From positions 372,001-436,000 of the forward strand of contig JAHCIQ010000001.1 of assembly GCA_026129135.1 (NCBI GenBank): a DNA stretch of 64,000 nucleotides. The letters run 5' to 3'. Shown piece by piece: positions 23,756 through 32,699 of the stretch. The notes under the pieces are model-generated. The model was not told where the DNA came from. It was given only the letters and a program-made list of their open reading frames with translations, and searched no databases. The stretch's first letter is position 1; every line of letters begins with the position of its first letter. The position numbers were made by a program, and so were the translations under genes. This DNA is from Cyanobacteria bacterium TGS_CYA1 (lineage in GTDB: Bacteria; Cyanobacteriota; Vampirovibrionia; Obscuribacterales; Obscuribacteraceae).

Positions 23756-25366
23756 TTACAGAGGCGTAGTAGTCACTTTCATTTTTGCGGGGCTAAAAGG
23801 ATAATACTCATTTACAAGTTCCGAATAAGGATTCAGTTCGTGAGCTTTTTCTATCAGGCGTTTGGCTTCTCTTTCGTCACCATTTGCAAATGCTACACGC
23901 GCAAGATGAATGTATGTAGGAGCGTATTTGTTGTTGACCTCGACCATTTTGTCGAGTATTTTTCTTGCTTCCTCAGTTTTGCCTTCGTTAATTTTGGAAT
24001 GTGATACTTTCATCGCAACCCACTCAGAATGTGGAGCTTGTGAAAAGCATTTATCTAAGATTGCTTGAGCTTCTTTGTGCCTGCCAGTAGCTTCTGTCAT
24101 CTCTACTTCGCGAAGCATGCTTACGACGTCTGTGGATACTGGTTTTTGCGGAGTAGCCGACTCAAGATAATAGCGAGATTTTTTTGCTGGTGGCGTCCCA
24201 GGTGCTAATTTGATCGCTGCGTTGAATGCAGCTATAGCTTTATCTACTTCCTTATTGGTTAAAGCATTTTTGCCTGTTAAAAATAGATATTGCGCATCTT
24301 CTTTGCGTTTGCCAAAATCGTTGCGAGCGTTGGTGTAAACCAGTGCTCTTCCGCTGTTGAATTTACTTGCCCGCAAAAATTGGGGCTCGATTACAAATTT
24401 TCCATTAGTATCAATAAACCCCCAGACTTTTCCATCTTTGGTAGCTGGAGCAAGACCTTCTGAAAATGACATGGCATCGGCAAAATCAAAAGGTAGAATT
24501 ATTGAGTTGTTCGAATCGATAAATCCAATTTTGCCATCCTTTGCCACTGCTGCAATTTTTCCGGTTTTGGTTTGACTGAAATTATCTGCCCAATCATATT
24601 CAAATGGAATAATGGTGGCACCAGCTTTGTCTATAAACCCCCACTTCTTATCTTTTTGTACAGCGCATATTCCGACGTGAAATTCATGTGCGTTACTGAA
24701 GACAGGTTTAAAGACTGTCTTACCGGTCTTGTCTATAAACGAAATTTTCTCTGGTGTTCTTTTTTCTCGCACACAAGCGAAATCTTCGCTAAATCTATTT
24801 GCTTCGGTGAATTGTGGGACAATCACTTGTTTGCCATCTTTATCGATATATCCCCAAGATTTTGTTTTGTCATCGTGGTTTGCAATTAAACCATTTGAAT
24901 AAACACCGAGCTGTCCGGCTTTGATGCGTGAAACTTCTTGCCAGTTTTTATCGACCAGAGCATAATTTGCATCATGTGCTCTGGGCAGTGGGATAAGCGT
25001 GAAATCATCAATAAAAGTGTGGACCGGGGGCTGATGATATTTATCTTGCAGAGTACCATCTACGGCAATAGCCTGAATGTCATGATTGAACGCATCTGGT
25101 ATTTTCCATTCGCCATTAACCAAATCGAGCGACTTCACGTCCACGAGTGCAATTCCGCCTGCAAAATCTGATGCGTGTCCAAAAGGACCGCTAATCACAA
25201 TCTTGCCTGATTTGTCTATGTAAGCAAAATCGAAACCTGTAGAAATGTGCTGTTTGAGATTCTCCTGCTCATGAAACCACACCGGCACATCCGCGTATAC
25301 GGCGCTAAGTGATGCAACCGTGCCAATTGCAATGCTCAAAATAAATCTGCCGACGAAAGTACGCAT
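23756..25366 (-). CDS. Exported WG-repeat and TPR protein
   Basis: 536 residues with a signal peptide (MRTFVGRFILSIAIGTVASL then SAVYA). Residues about 40-350 contain WG-type beta repeats such as KSWGYIDKDGKQVIVPQF, KKWGFIDKAGATIIPFEY, GKIGFIDSNNSIILPFDF and KVWGFIDTNGKFVIEPQF, each about 50 residues. The C-terminal 180 residues hold TPR-like helices (VDKAIAAFNAAIKLAPGTPP, RHKEAQAILDKCFSQAPHSE, REAKRLIEKAHELNPYSEL). Both repeat types serve protein or glycan binding, and the location is probably periplasmic or extracellular. AAGGA lies about 8 bases before the ATG. Confidence 0.88.
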   Translation of the reverse strand: MRTFVGRFILSIAIGTVASLSAVYADVPVWFHEQENLKQHISTGFDFAYIDKSGKIVISGPFGHASDFAGGIALVDVKSLDLVNGEWKIPDAFNHDIQAIAVDGTLQDKYHQPPVHTFIDDFTLIPLPRAHDANYALVDKNWQEVSRIKAGQLGVYSNGLIANHDDKTKSWGYIDKDGKQVIVPQFTEANRFSEDFACVREKRTPEKISFIDKTGKTVFKPVFSNAHEFHVGICAVQKDKKWGFIDKAGATIIPFEYDWADNFSQTKTGKIAAVAKDGKIGFIDSNNSIILPFDFADAMSFSEGLAPATKDGKVWGFIDTNGKFVIEPQFLRASKFNSGRALVYTNARNDFGKRKEDAQYLFLTGKNALTNKEVDKAIAAFNAAIKLAPGTPPAKKSRYYLESATPQKPVSTDVVSMLREVEMTEATGRHKEAQAILDKCFSQAPHSEWVAMKVSHSKINEGKTEEARKILDKMVEVNNKYAPTYIHLARVAFANGDEREAKRLIEKAHELNPYSELVNEYYPFSPAKMKVTTTPL

Positions 25367-25416
25367 CGCCTCATCCTTGTTTAAGGTGCTAAATCATAGC
25401 ATCTTTTAGGCAGGTC

Positions 25417-26895
25417 TTATCGCGACGTCAGGTAGTTGCCAACCACTTCCGCCAGGTATTTGGCTGTATCGATTTCAAAGCCTGTCCAGGGAACAGCGTG
25501 ACCGCGCTTAATCTCTTTCCAAAGCTCAAAAGAAGTGCGAGGGAAAAGCCTGTCGCCATAAGGCGAGGTTTGTTTGGGAGCAAAAGGGTCGCCCGCCCAA
25601 TCCACTTCCAGCGCGACTTCGGGTCTAAACCAGATTAGCCAGTGAGGTTCGTCGCCCGGTGCCTTAACCTTAACTGCTAGCAAGCCGCAAGCATACGATC
25701 CAATGTCACGATTGTATCGAGATGGCAAATCGTCGCAATGAAAGACTGTTTGTGCGCCACGTTCAAGCCAGTTAATGAGGTTTTCTAGACTTTCGTTATC
25801 CGGAACTGCATTTCTTTTTAAAGTCTCATCGCCAAGAATTGCAGCGACTCCAGTGCATCGAATGAGATTATCCAGAGAATATGGTGGTTCCATGATTGGA
25901 TTGACCGAATGTTCTTTGTGCATGGTGGCAAGCATTTCTTGGGCGAGTGCAATGCGCTCTGCTTGCGCTTCTTTAGATTCGACTGTTTTTAGTTCAGTCA
26001 GTCTATTGGACAATAATTCGCCTGCGACTTTATAAAAATCAGACTCGAACAAATCGAATTGACGAGCGTTTCTGTGGTGGCACGCAATCAATCCCCAGAA
26101 CTCACCATTTTCGAAAATAGAAATCGACATCGAAGCGCGAACATCCATGTTTCGTAGATACTGCAGATGAATAGGGGAAACGCTTCGAATAAAAGAAAAG
26201 CTTAAATCTAGAGGTTTTGCATCCTCGTGTTGATAAATTGTCGATTGTGCATCCTCGACGTCAGCGATAACACGTACGCGGTTGCGTATATACAATTCGC
26301 GAGCCTGTTTTGGGATGTCCGACTCGGGAAAATGTAGACCTTTGTAAGAAGGCATCTCAGGGTCGCGAGCTTCGGCAATTACTTCACCGTGCCAGTCTTT
26401 ATCGAATTGATATAGTTTTACCCGATCGAATTTTGATACTTTTCTAATTGTATCGACCATTATTTTTGCAAGTTCTTCCAGTGACTTAGCCCTGGACAGA
26501 CTGCTACTTAATTCACTAATAGCTAGAAAAATTTGTGTTCCTTCGGATTTATTGGGAACCAAGTCTAAAAAACATTCTTTTCCGGCAGAATGAATGACAC
26601 AACCCACCTGCTGTCCAGACATGAGGCTAAGAATTGCATTGCGACGGCGTAGCTCATTGCTCGAACTGTCTAATCTTTCGAGATCTTTTGGATTTAATAT
26701 TTGAGATAAATCTTGTCCAACCAGTGCCGCTGCGTTTTTACCGGTAATTTCCTGGATATTTTCGCTGGCTCTGGTAATTTTTAAATTTTCGTCGAACGCT
26801 ATTAAGTATCCAAAGCTCTGAATAGAGCCAGGTATGTGGATTTGCTCTTTTGCGCAGTTGTCGATATTGACTTCTTCGCGGGACGCTTTGGTCAT
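25417..26895 (-). CDS. Phytochrome photosensory core (PAS-GAF-PHY) without output domain
   Basis: 492 residues. C14 in DNCAKEQIHIPGSIQSFG is in the place of the biliverdin-binding cysteine of bacteriophytochromes. The GAF domain has FPESDIPKQAR (D193-I-P) and SVSPIHLQYLRNM (H243), both chromophore-pocket signatures. The PHY tongue reads WAGDPFAPKQ then RLFPRTSFELWKE. The protein ends right after the PHY domain, whereas most bacteriophytochromes continue into a histidine kinase or other effector. It should therefore sense red/far-red light with biliverdin but needs a partner for output. A heme oxygenase gene is divergent 82 bases away and would make the chromophore. Confidence 0.9.
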   Translation of the reverse strand: MTKASREEVNIDNCAKEQIHIPGSIQSFGYLIAFDENLKITRASENIQEITGKNAAALVGQDLSQILNPKDLERLDSSSNELRRRNAILSLMSGQQVGCVIHSAGKECFLDLVPNKSEGTQIFLAISELSSSLSRAKSLEELAKIMVDTIRKVSKFDRVKLYQFDKDWHGEVIAEARDPEMPSYKGLHFPESDIPKQARELYIRNRVRVIADVEDAQSTIYQHEDAKPLDLSFSFIRSVSPIHLQYLRNMDVRASMSISIFENGEFWGLIACHHRNARQFDLFESDFYKVAGELLSNRLTELKTVESKEAQAERIALAQEMLATMHKEHSVNPIMEPPYSLDNLIRCTGVAAILGDETLKRNAVPDNESLENLINWLERGAQTVFHCDDLPSRYNRDIGSYACGLLAVKVKAPGDEPHWLIWFRPEVALEVDWAGDPFAPKQTSPYGDRLFPRTSFELWKEIKRGHAVPWTGFEIDTAKYLAEVVGNYLTSR

Positions 26896-26914
26896 GTAGT
26901 TCTCATTGCAGGGA

Positions 26915-26943
26915 TTGACATTGTATAGTTATAGCTCAAGATT
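26915..26943. promoter_or_regulatory. Shared control region between phytochrome and heme oxygenase genes
   Basis: On the plus strand TTGACA (26915-26920) is 17 bases from AAGATT (26938-26943), a plausible heme oxygenase promoter. On the minus strand TACAAT (26925-26920) could be a phytochrome -10. If both are used, the heme oxygenase -35 and phytochrome -10 overlap, so transcription of one could hinder the other. The -10 of the plus promoter is weak. Confidence 0.35.
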
Positions 26944-26977
26944 GAATTTGGATTGAACGAAATAAAAGGGTAGCTCA

Positions 26978-27565
26978 ATGTTAAGCAAATTTCTGCGCGA
27001 ATCGATGTCGTCCAGGCACTCTAAGATTGAGCAGCATCCGCTTCAAAACGATTTAGCTCATGGAACAATTTCGAAAGAAAAATATGCAAAATATTTGCAA
27101 GGACTTTTAAGTTATCATCGCGGTTTTGAAACTGCTTTGAAAAAACACATCAACGATGCGCCCCTTAAAGGCATTGTCGATCATGAATATTTTATGATCG
27201 ACCGTTTAGAGAAAGACCTTATAGAGCTTGGCTTTTCTTGCGAATCGGGAAGTAATGGCAATTCTAATGGTGGAGATGTCAGTGTTGAAAATCCGCTCGA
27301 GTTGCTTGGGATTTTATATGTGATTCTTGGTAGCAAGCACGGCGGCAAATATATGTCTAAAATGCTTAGCGACAAAATGGGCAGTGAATATCATCATCAT
27401 TATCTCGATCCGTTTGGTACCAAGCTTGGTGCATTATGGTCCAAATTCGTCGCCGATATCGACGCACTTCCACTAAGCGACGAAGAACGAAATACAGTTT
27501 TGAAAGGCGCTATATCAGCCTATGATGCGTTTACGCATAGCTCTGATCTGGCCGTTGCGAAATAG
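26978..27565 (+). CDS. Heme oxygenase-family protein (BphO-like)
   Basis: 195 residues. LRESMSSRHSKIEQHPLQ places H14 at the heme-ligand position of the heme oxygenase fold (LRExT...H...E), and LLGILYVILGSKHGGKYMSK corresponds to the distal-helix region (Y-x-x-x-G-S-x-x-G-G) of BphO-type enzymes. Family knowledge: heme is opened to biliverdin, iron and CO. Its divergent phytochrome neighbour needs biliverdin, a standard bphO-bphP pairing. AAGGG lies 8 bases before the ATG. A glycine/asparagine/serine-rich loop near residues 80-95 is unusual. Confidence 0.85.
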   Translation: MLSKFLRESMSSRHSKIEQHPLQNDLAHGTISKEKYAKYLQGLLSYHRGFETALKKHINDAPLKGIVDHEYFMIDRLEKDLIELGFSCESGSNGNSNGGDVSVENPLELLGILYVILGSKHGGKYMSKMLSDKMGSEYHHHYLDPFGTKLGALWSKFVADIDALPLSDEERNTVLKGAISAYDAFTHSSDLAVAK

Positions 27566-28399
27566 TTAAAGTCCCGGAAACTCGGGTGGTTTCTCTTTGA
27601 CATGAAAAGATGCCACCATCTTTTGCACTGCTGGATATAATTTGTCTTCGTTCTCTGCGGCGATAGAACTTACAATTCCAAATGCCTGTCCGTTCTTGAA
27701 AAAGACCCACTGACGCCATTTAACATCTTTGCGTTTTGCTGTTGTTTCCAAAAATTTAGCCTGACAGCCGTCAACCATTACGTCTTTAAAATCAGATTTT
27801 TTTGGAGCTTGAACAAACACCTTGTAAAATCTGCTTCCGATATCGTCGATCAATTTTTCTTTTTGTTTTTCATCTAATCCAGAGTAACGTCCGAACATGT
27901 AAATATCCATGTCTACCGGAGCGATAGAAGGTACATAACCAATTTCAAAACCGCGATTGTGTTCCTTCCAGCCATCCGCTATTTCAATCGTGTATGGCAG
28001 TGGCATCTCAGGTTCGTCAAACATCCAGCAATCTACTTTTGGATCATATTTAACATGAGTGCCAGTTTGGCGCGCCATCGTCTCCATGTATTCAGCCCGC
28101 ATCGGCTTGTACCAATCTGGATGTACTGTATGAAGTGGTCTGTCTCCGACTTCTTTAGAGTTGGTGCAGAACTTATAATACTCTTGCATTGCGTAAAGCA
28201 TGCCGACAAAACTTTCAAATCGTCCAATCATCGAACCCGAGTCTAAGCGCTCATGCAAGATTTTTTCTTGCTTTTCTTGCGTTAGCGGAACAACTTTTTT
28301 TCGTTCCTCTTTTGTTTCCTCGGCGTAGATGCTTGTGCCAGACGTTAAGTCGCACAACAAAAGTATGGCGATCACATTTTTCAAGATTCTATTCTTCAT
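27566..28399 (-). CDS. Exported protein of unknown function
   Basis: 277 residues with a signal peptide (MKNRILKNVIAILLLCDLTS then GTSIYAEE). The mature part has an ordinary mixed composition, with segments such as PLPYTIEIADGWKEHNRGFE and WRQWVFFKNGQAFGIVSSIA that resemble lipoprotein-type or PsbP/MoG-like beta domains, but I cannot assign a family. AGGAG lies 7 bases before the ATG and inside the end of the upstream gene, which overlaps by 11 bases. Its stop abuts the stop of the convergent heme oxygenase gene with no spacer. Confidence 0.75.
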   Translation of the reverse strand: MKNRILKNVIAILLLCDLTSGTSIYAEETKEERKKVVPLTQEKQEKILHERLDSGSMIGRFESFVGMLYAMQEYYKFCTNSKEVGDRPLHTVHPDWYKPMRAEYMETMARQTGTHVKYDPKVDCWMFDEPEMPLPYTIEIADGWKEHNRGFEIGYVPSIAPVDMDIYMFGRYSGLDEKQKEKLIDDIGSRFYKVFVQAPKKSDFKDVMVDGCQAKFLETTAKRKDVKWRQWVFFKNGQAFGIVSSIAAENEDKLYPAVQKMVASFHVKEKPPEFPGL

Positions 28400-29069
28400 C
28401 GAAAGGCTCCTGATTCATTCCCACGCGTACTTCCAGATGAAAATCCATATCAGAATTATCTATTTCAGAATAATCGATTCGAGGCCAGGTGCCTGTGATT
28501 GCGATGATTCCCGGATAATCTCCGATTTCTGCTTTCAATCCCGACTTATTAATTACATCAAGAACTTCGTCGAAAAGTGGTGCGTCTGTTTTCGAGCTCA
28601 AGTTTGAACATCCACTGTAGAAGGCATCTATGGGCGGTTCTGCGGCGAAGAGTAATAAGTTGAGTCGTTTTTGTTCGTCGAATAAATCGTAAGTCGAATA
28701 CACCGCAAAAGCTTTGCACCCGGGATTTGAAAGAAGAATCAAATTCTCTGCCATGTCGGGGTCGTGAATTTGCATGTAGCGAGCTATTTGAAAGCCTTTG
28801 GATTCAAGTGTCTCAAACGCTTTTTCAAGCTCTTCCCAAGAATTGCCATTTGCACAATTCATCTCATGCAGTCGCTTTTGTCGATTCTTCAGATAGTCGC
28901 AAAGAATGTCTTCATACGAACCCTCGGTAGAATACAGCGCTTTTGTATTGCCTGCGTTCTTCTGGTCGATTCGATTGAGCGAATTTTCGATGCCTTGATT
29001 CAGGAAATCGGCGCTGCAGCAGCTTTTATCTGCACTGTCGTGTGAATGGTCGTGTTTATGTTCTGGCAT
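28389..29069 (-). CDS. Hypothetical protein with His/Cys-rich N-terminus
   Basis: 226 residues, soluble. It begins MPEHKHDHSHDSADKSCCSA, a cluster of five histidines and two cysteines that could bind a metal such as zinc, nickel or copper. The rest is acidic and globular with no motif I recognise. A perfect minus-strand TATAAT (29081-29076) ends 6 bases before the ATG, implying a leaderless message; another TATAAT is at 29112-29107. It is coupled to the exported protein downstream, so the two probably work together. It is divergent from the Fic gene. Confidence 0.7.
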   Translation of the reverse strand: MPEHKHDHSHDSADKSCCSADFLNQGIENSLNRIDQKNAGNTKALYSTEGSYEDILCDYLKNRQKRLHEMNCANGNSWEELEKAFETLESKGFQIARYMQIHDPDMAENLILLSNPGCKAFAVYSTYDLFDEQKRLNLLLFAAEPPIDAFYSGCSNLSSKTDAPLFDEVLDVINKSGLKAEIGDYPGIIAITGTWPRIDYSEIDNSDMDFHLEVRVGMNQEPFDEE

Positions 29070-29128
29070 GAGCTTATTATACTTTCGTTCCGTTAGAGAG
29101 TTCGTAATTATACTTTTGGGCTTTTTGG

Positions 29129-29134
29129 TATAAT
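29129..29134 (+). promoter_or_regulatory. -10 box of the fic gene
   Basis: A perfect TATAAT on the plus strand. Transcription would start near 29141, which excludes the TTG at 29138 as start codon and supports ATG 29165, with GAGGGCGG in the short leader. No clear -35. Confidence 0.45.
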
Positions 29135-29164
29135 AACTTGAGGGCGGTCAGTCTAATATGCGGT

Positions 29165-30313
29165 ATGGATAAAAAAGACTTTTCCAAAAATTTGTCACGT
29201 CACCTGGTCAAAATTCAGGATGGCGGTTATTCATTTGTGCCTCCTGATCTGCCACCTGAAATTCAACCAGATTGGGAGTTGGCTTCAGCTCTTTCTCGAG
29301 CTGATCGAAATTTGAGCCAGTTGGCTGGCGTTGCAAGAACACTTCCTAACCCGCATTTGTTGATTCGTTCTTTTATCAGGAGAGAAGCGGTTCTTTCGAG
29401 TCGAATCGAAGGCACTCATGCTTCACTGTCTGACGTGATGAAGTTTGAAGGAGCTGAGGAGACCAGTATTTCTGGAGACATAAAGGAAGTCGTCAGCTAT
29501 ATCACTGCTCTGGAGTATGGGCTGATAAGAATCAACGATATACCGATGAGTGCTCGCCTAATCAAAGAGCTCCATCAAATTTTGATGAAAGATGTGCGTG
29601 GGGGTGCTCAGGCTCCGGGGGAATTTCGTAGAATTCAAAACTGGATTGGCACTACAGGCAGTACCATAGAAACGGCAACATACGTGCCACCACCCATCAA
29701 CGAATTGAATAATTGTCTCACTGCTCTGGAAAGATTTATTAATTCTGAAAACAATTTCCCGCCTTTGATCAAGCTTGGACTCATTCATTATCAGTTTGAG
29801 GCTATTCATCCCTTTCTTGATGGAAATGGCAGAGTTGGTCGTTTGATAATTGCTATTCTTCTCTGCAATTGGGGACTTTTGCCACAGCCCCTTTTATATC
29901 TCAGTGCTTACTTTGAAAAGAATAGAGATGAATATTACAGGGGTCTTTTAAGTGTTTCTCAACAAGGTAATTGGAACGCTTGGTTGGTCTATTTTCTTGA
30001 TGGGGTCACCAATCAGGCTATTGATGCTATTGGAAGAGCGAGTGAACTTGTTGATTTGTGGGGCGATTATAAAGGGCGATTACAAACTGTTCGTGCCTCA
30101 GGAATGCAGTTTAGACTGTTAGATTATTTATTTATGCAGCCAATTTTTTCTGCCGTGCATGTACAAAAGGCGCTTGAGATAACCTTCCGGTCTGCCCAAC
30201 AAAATATAGACAAGCTCGTCGCTCTCGGAATCTTGAGCGAAGTGACTGGCAAGCAACGCAATCGCGTGTTTGCGGCTCGCGCGATTATCAATATTGTTGA
30301 TCGTGCAATTTAA
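29165..30313 (+). CDS. Fic-domain protein (AMPylase-type) with N-terminal inhibitory helix
   Basis: 382 residues from ATG 29165. The Fic motif HPFLDGNGRVGR is at about residues 215-226. An inhibition motif of the form SxxxEG (SSRIEGTHAS) lies near residue 78, so it is a class II, self-inhibited Fic protein. The C-terminus carries a winged-helix-like segment (VHVQKALEITFRSAQQNIDK, VALGILSEV). Family knowledge: Fic enzymes transfer AMP or related groups to protein hydroxyls, with the inhibitory glutamate keeping them low in activity. No antitoxin gene is adjacent, as expected for class II. It ends 3 bases before the tRNA-Leu 3' end on the other strand. Confidence 0.9.
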   Translation: MDKKDFSKNLSRHLVKIQDGGYSFVPPDLPPEIQPDWELASALSRADRNLSQLAGVARTLPNPHLLIRSFIRREAVLSSRIEGTHASLSDVMKFEGAEETSISGDIKEVVSYITALEYGLIRINDIPMSARLIKELHQILMKDVRGGAQAPGEFRRIQNWIGTTGSTIETATYVPPPINELNNCLTALERFINSENNFPPLIKLGLIHYQFEAIHPFLDGNGRVGRLIIAILLCNWGLLPQPLLYLSAYFEKNRDEYYRGLLSVSQQGNWNAWLVYFLDGVTNQAIDAIGRASELVDLWGDYKGRLQTVRASGMQFRLLDYLFMQPIFSAVHVQKALEITFRSAQQNIDKLVALGILSEVTGKQRNRVFAARAIINIVDRAI

Positions 30314-30316
30314 AAA

Positions 30317-30403
30317 TGGTGCCGAAGGTCGGATTCGAACCGACACGCTTTTAAGGGCGGATGATTTTGAGTCAACTGCGTCTACCAGTTTCGCCACTTC
30401 GGC
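30317..30403 (-). tRNA. tRNA-Leu (CAA)
   Basis: 87 bases including encoded CCA. The acceptor GCCGAAG pairs with CTTCGGC, discriminator A. The D loop contains AAACTGGTAGACGC, the anticodon loop CTCAAAA gives anticodon CAA (30369-30367), the long variable arm CGC...GCG is typical of leucine tRNAs, and the T arm is GTCGG-TTCGAAT-CCGAC. The anticodon stem GTTGA/TCATC has one T-T mismatch at the 28-42 pair. It reads UUG codons. Confidence 0.95.
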
Positions 30404-30500
30404 ACAAAACATCACCTTTTTTATACCATGGTCTCTGAGTTTTGCTTTATATTTAAGCTCAACTTTGTAAAAAGACTTAGCCATAGGGTCTTGAAAACTC

Positions 30501-31166
30501 GTGAAAATCATAGTTACAGGCTTCAACGCTTTCGATATTCATCAAACCAACCCTACCGAACTTTTATGCCAAAAAGTGACGGGCATCGCGAATACAGATA
30601 TCGAAAATGTGGTCTTAGAAACTTGTTGCACAGATTCGTGGCATAAATTAGAGCCGCTCTTAAAGGACGACAAGATTGTTCTATTGATGCTTGGCTTGGC
30701 AGACAGTCGAAATGGTTTCAGTCTGGAGCGAGTCGCGCTCAATCTGCGTGATTACAGAGTTCCAGATAATAACGATCACGAATATGATGGTGAACGCATA
30801 TCTGAGGGCGAAGAACAAAATGCTTTCTTCTCTGATTTGCCTCTGCGCAAATACGCCGATTATTTAACCAATCACGGCTTCCCTTGCCACGTTTCGAATC
30901 ATGCTGGAGCCTTTGTTTGCAACGACCTTTATTTTAGAGCGCTAGAGTACAAGAAAAATAACGACAATATCATTGCCGCGTTATTTGTGCATGTGCCACT
31001 GCCAGCGGTGTATGCAGAATCTGTCAGGCGCAATTATGCATTTGCTGGAAACGAAGGCATGATAGAAGGCCGGCTCATGTCTGAGCAAGCGCAATTGGAT
31101 TATATGGCGATTGGGTTACGAACCTTGCTTGACCAGATTCTTGCCGGACGTGTCGCAACTGCCTGA
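30501..31166 (+). CDS. pcp: Pyroglutamyl-peptidase I family protein (C15 cysteine peptidase)
   Basis: 221 residues. The catalytic triad is visible: E76 in GFSLERVALNLRDYR, C140 in SNHAGAFVCNDLYF and H164 in FVHVPLP, close to the Glu81-Cys144-His168 of characterised enzymes. Family knowledge: it removes N-terminal pyroglutamate from peptides in the cytoplasm. Identity to classical Pcp is clear in the motifs but the middle (NNDHEYDGERISEGEEQNAF) is longer and more acidic than usual. The last 51 bases overlap the end of the convergent glycerol kinase gene. Confidence 0.88.
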   Translation: MKIIVTGFNAFDIHQTNPTELLCQKVTGIANTDIENVVLETCCTDSWHKLEPLLKDDKIVLLMLGLADSRNGFSLERVALNLRDYRVPDNNDHEYDGERISEGEEQNAFFSDLPLRKYADYLTNHGFPCHVSNHAGAFVCNDLYFRALEYKKNNDNIIAALFVHVPLPAVYAESVRRNYAFAGNEGMIEGRLMSEQAQLDYMAIGLRTLLDQILAGRVATA

Positions 31167-32669
31167 GTCTTTCGATTTTTTGTCTGACAAACAAGGAGCG
31201 CTTACGTTGTATGCGAAAGTAGCATTCAAAGCGCGTTTCCAGCCTTCGTAATCGTGCTTGCGATCTGTTTTTGGCGCGACCTCTTTTGAAATTTGCCATT
31301 GTTTGACCAGTTCGTCGCAGTTTTTGAAAACGTCAGCTTTGAGTCCGGCCATTTGTGCCACGCCCCATGCTGTAGCTTCAGCCTGGGCTGCTCTTTCGAC
31401 TGGAATTTCAAGAACGTCAGACTGGAACTGGAGCAAAAATTCGTTCATGGTGGCGCCGCCATCTACGCGGAGTTTAGACAAATTGATGCCGTGTTTTTTC
31501 ATTTCAGATGCCACGTCTGCAACCTGATATGTCATAGACTCGAGAGCTGCGCGCACAAAATGCTCGCGACTGGAGCCGCGTGTCAGTCCAACGATGGTCC
31601 CGCGCACGTCAGAGTTCCACCAGGGCGAGCCCATTCCCACTAATGCTGGAACGAAATATACGCCATCGTTAGAATCGAGCGACTTTGCCATTTTTTCTGT
31701 TTCGCTGCTCGACTCGATTATTTTGAGTCCATCGCGCAGCCATTGCACTGCTGCACCGGCAATGAATATCGCGCCTTCAAATGCGTAGACCGGCTTTTCG
31801 CCTTCGAATTGCCACGCCACTGTGGTGAGCAATCCATCTGCCAGTTTTACTTCGTGACCGATATTTGCAAGCAAGAAACTTCCAGTTCCGTAAGTACATT
31901 TTGCTTCGCCTGGTTTGAAGCAGACCTGACCAAACATGGCTGCTTGCTGATCGCCGAGGTTGGCATAAATAGGTGCTTCGAAGCCGACAATGTCTTTATT
32001 CGTGGTTCCAAAGTGTGAATTGGATGCCACCACTTTTGGCATCATCGATTTTGGAATACCCAGATGGGCAAGAAGCTCGTCGTCCCACTGATTTGTTCGA
32101 ATGTTATACACGAGAGTACGGCTTGCGTTGCTTGGCTCGGTGAGATGATTTTGTTCTTTTGTAAGCTTGTAAATCAACCAGGTATCGATTGTGCCAAATA
32201 ACAATTTGCCCGATTTTGCTTTTTCTTTGGCGCCCGAAACATTGTCCAGAAGCCATTTTATTTTTGGTCCGGAAAAATAGGCATCGGGTACAAGACCTGT
32301 GCGCTCGCGAAACATAGGATGGTCTTTCAGTCCTTCGCTCACTTCTGCAGTTCGGCGGCACTGCCAGACAATGGCGTTATGAACAGGTTTGCCAGAATCT
32401 TTGTCCCAGACTACAGTGGTTTCGCGCTGATTAGTGATTGCTACTGCTGCGATTTGTTCTGGCTTCACGCCTGATTTTTTTACGGCGTCTTTGATACATT
32501 CGACCTGGGTGTCAAAAATTTCGTTTGCGTCGTGTTCGACCCAGCCTGGTTTTGGGAAGTGTTGTCCGAATTCTTTTTGACCGGTCGCAACTGCTGTTCC
32601 TTTTAAATCGAAAACAATGGCGCGGCAGCTGGTGGTTCCCTGATCGATGCTGAGCAGATACTTGTCCAT
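31116..32669 (-). CDS. glpK: Glycerol kinase
   Basis: 517 residues. FGGY-family carbohydrate kinase with DQGTTSCRAIVFD (phosphate 1), NQRETTVVWDKDSGKPVHNA, the CTYGTGSFLLANIG phosphate 2 motif, and GAAVQWLRDGLKII then RVDGGATMNEFLLQFQSD near the C-terminus. It phosphorylates glycerol to glycerol 3-phosphate with ATP. Length is slightly above the usual 500 because of a polar tail (SDKKSKDSGSCDTSGKN) that lies opposite the end of pcp. No glpF or glpD is next to it. The next gene upstream on the same strand is the sirtuin, 30 bases away. Confidence 0.95.
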   Translation of the reverse strand: MDKYLLSIDQGTTSCRAIVFDLKGTAVATGQKEFGQHFPKPGWVEHDANEIFDTQVECIKDAVKKSGVKPEQIAAVAITNQRETTVVWDKDSGKPVHNAIVWQCRRTAEVSEGLKDHPMFRERTGLVPDAYFSGPKIKWLLDNVSGAKEKAKSGKLLFGTIDTWLIYKLTKEQNHLTEPSNASRTLVYNIRTNQWDDELLAHLGIPKSMMPKVVASNSHFGTTNKDIVGFEAPIYANLGDQQAAMFGQVCFKPGEAKCTYGTGSFLLANIGHEVKLADGLLTTVAWQFEGEKPVYAFEGAIFIAGAAVQWLRDGLKIIESSSETEKMAKSLDSNDGVYFVPALVGMGSPWWNSDVRGTIVGLTRGSSREHFVRAALESMTYQVADVASEMKKHGINLSKLRVDGGATMNEFLLQFQSDVLEIPVERAAQAEATAWGVAQMAGLKADVFKNCDELVKQWQISKEVAPKTDRKHDYEGWKRALNATFAYNVSAPCLSDKKSKDSGSCDTSGKNLVKQGS

Positions 32670-32699
32670 GGATAAATTATTCCTGCAAAAAGAGGGGGG

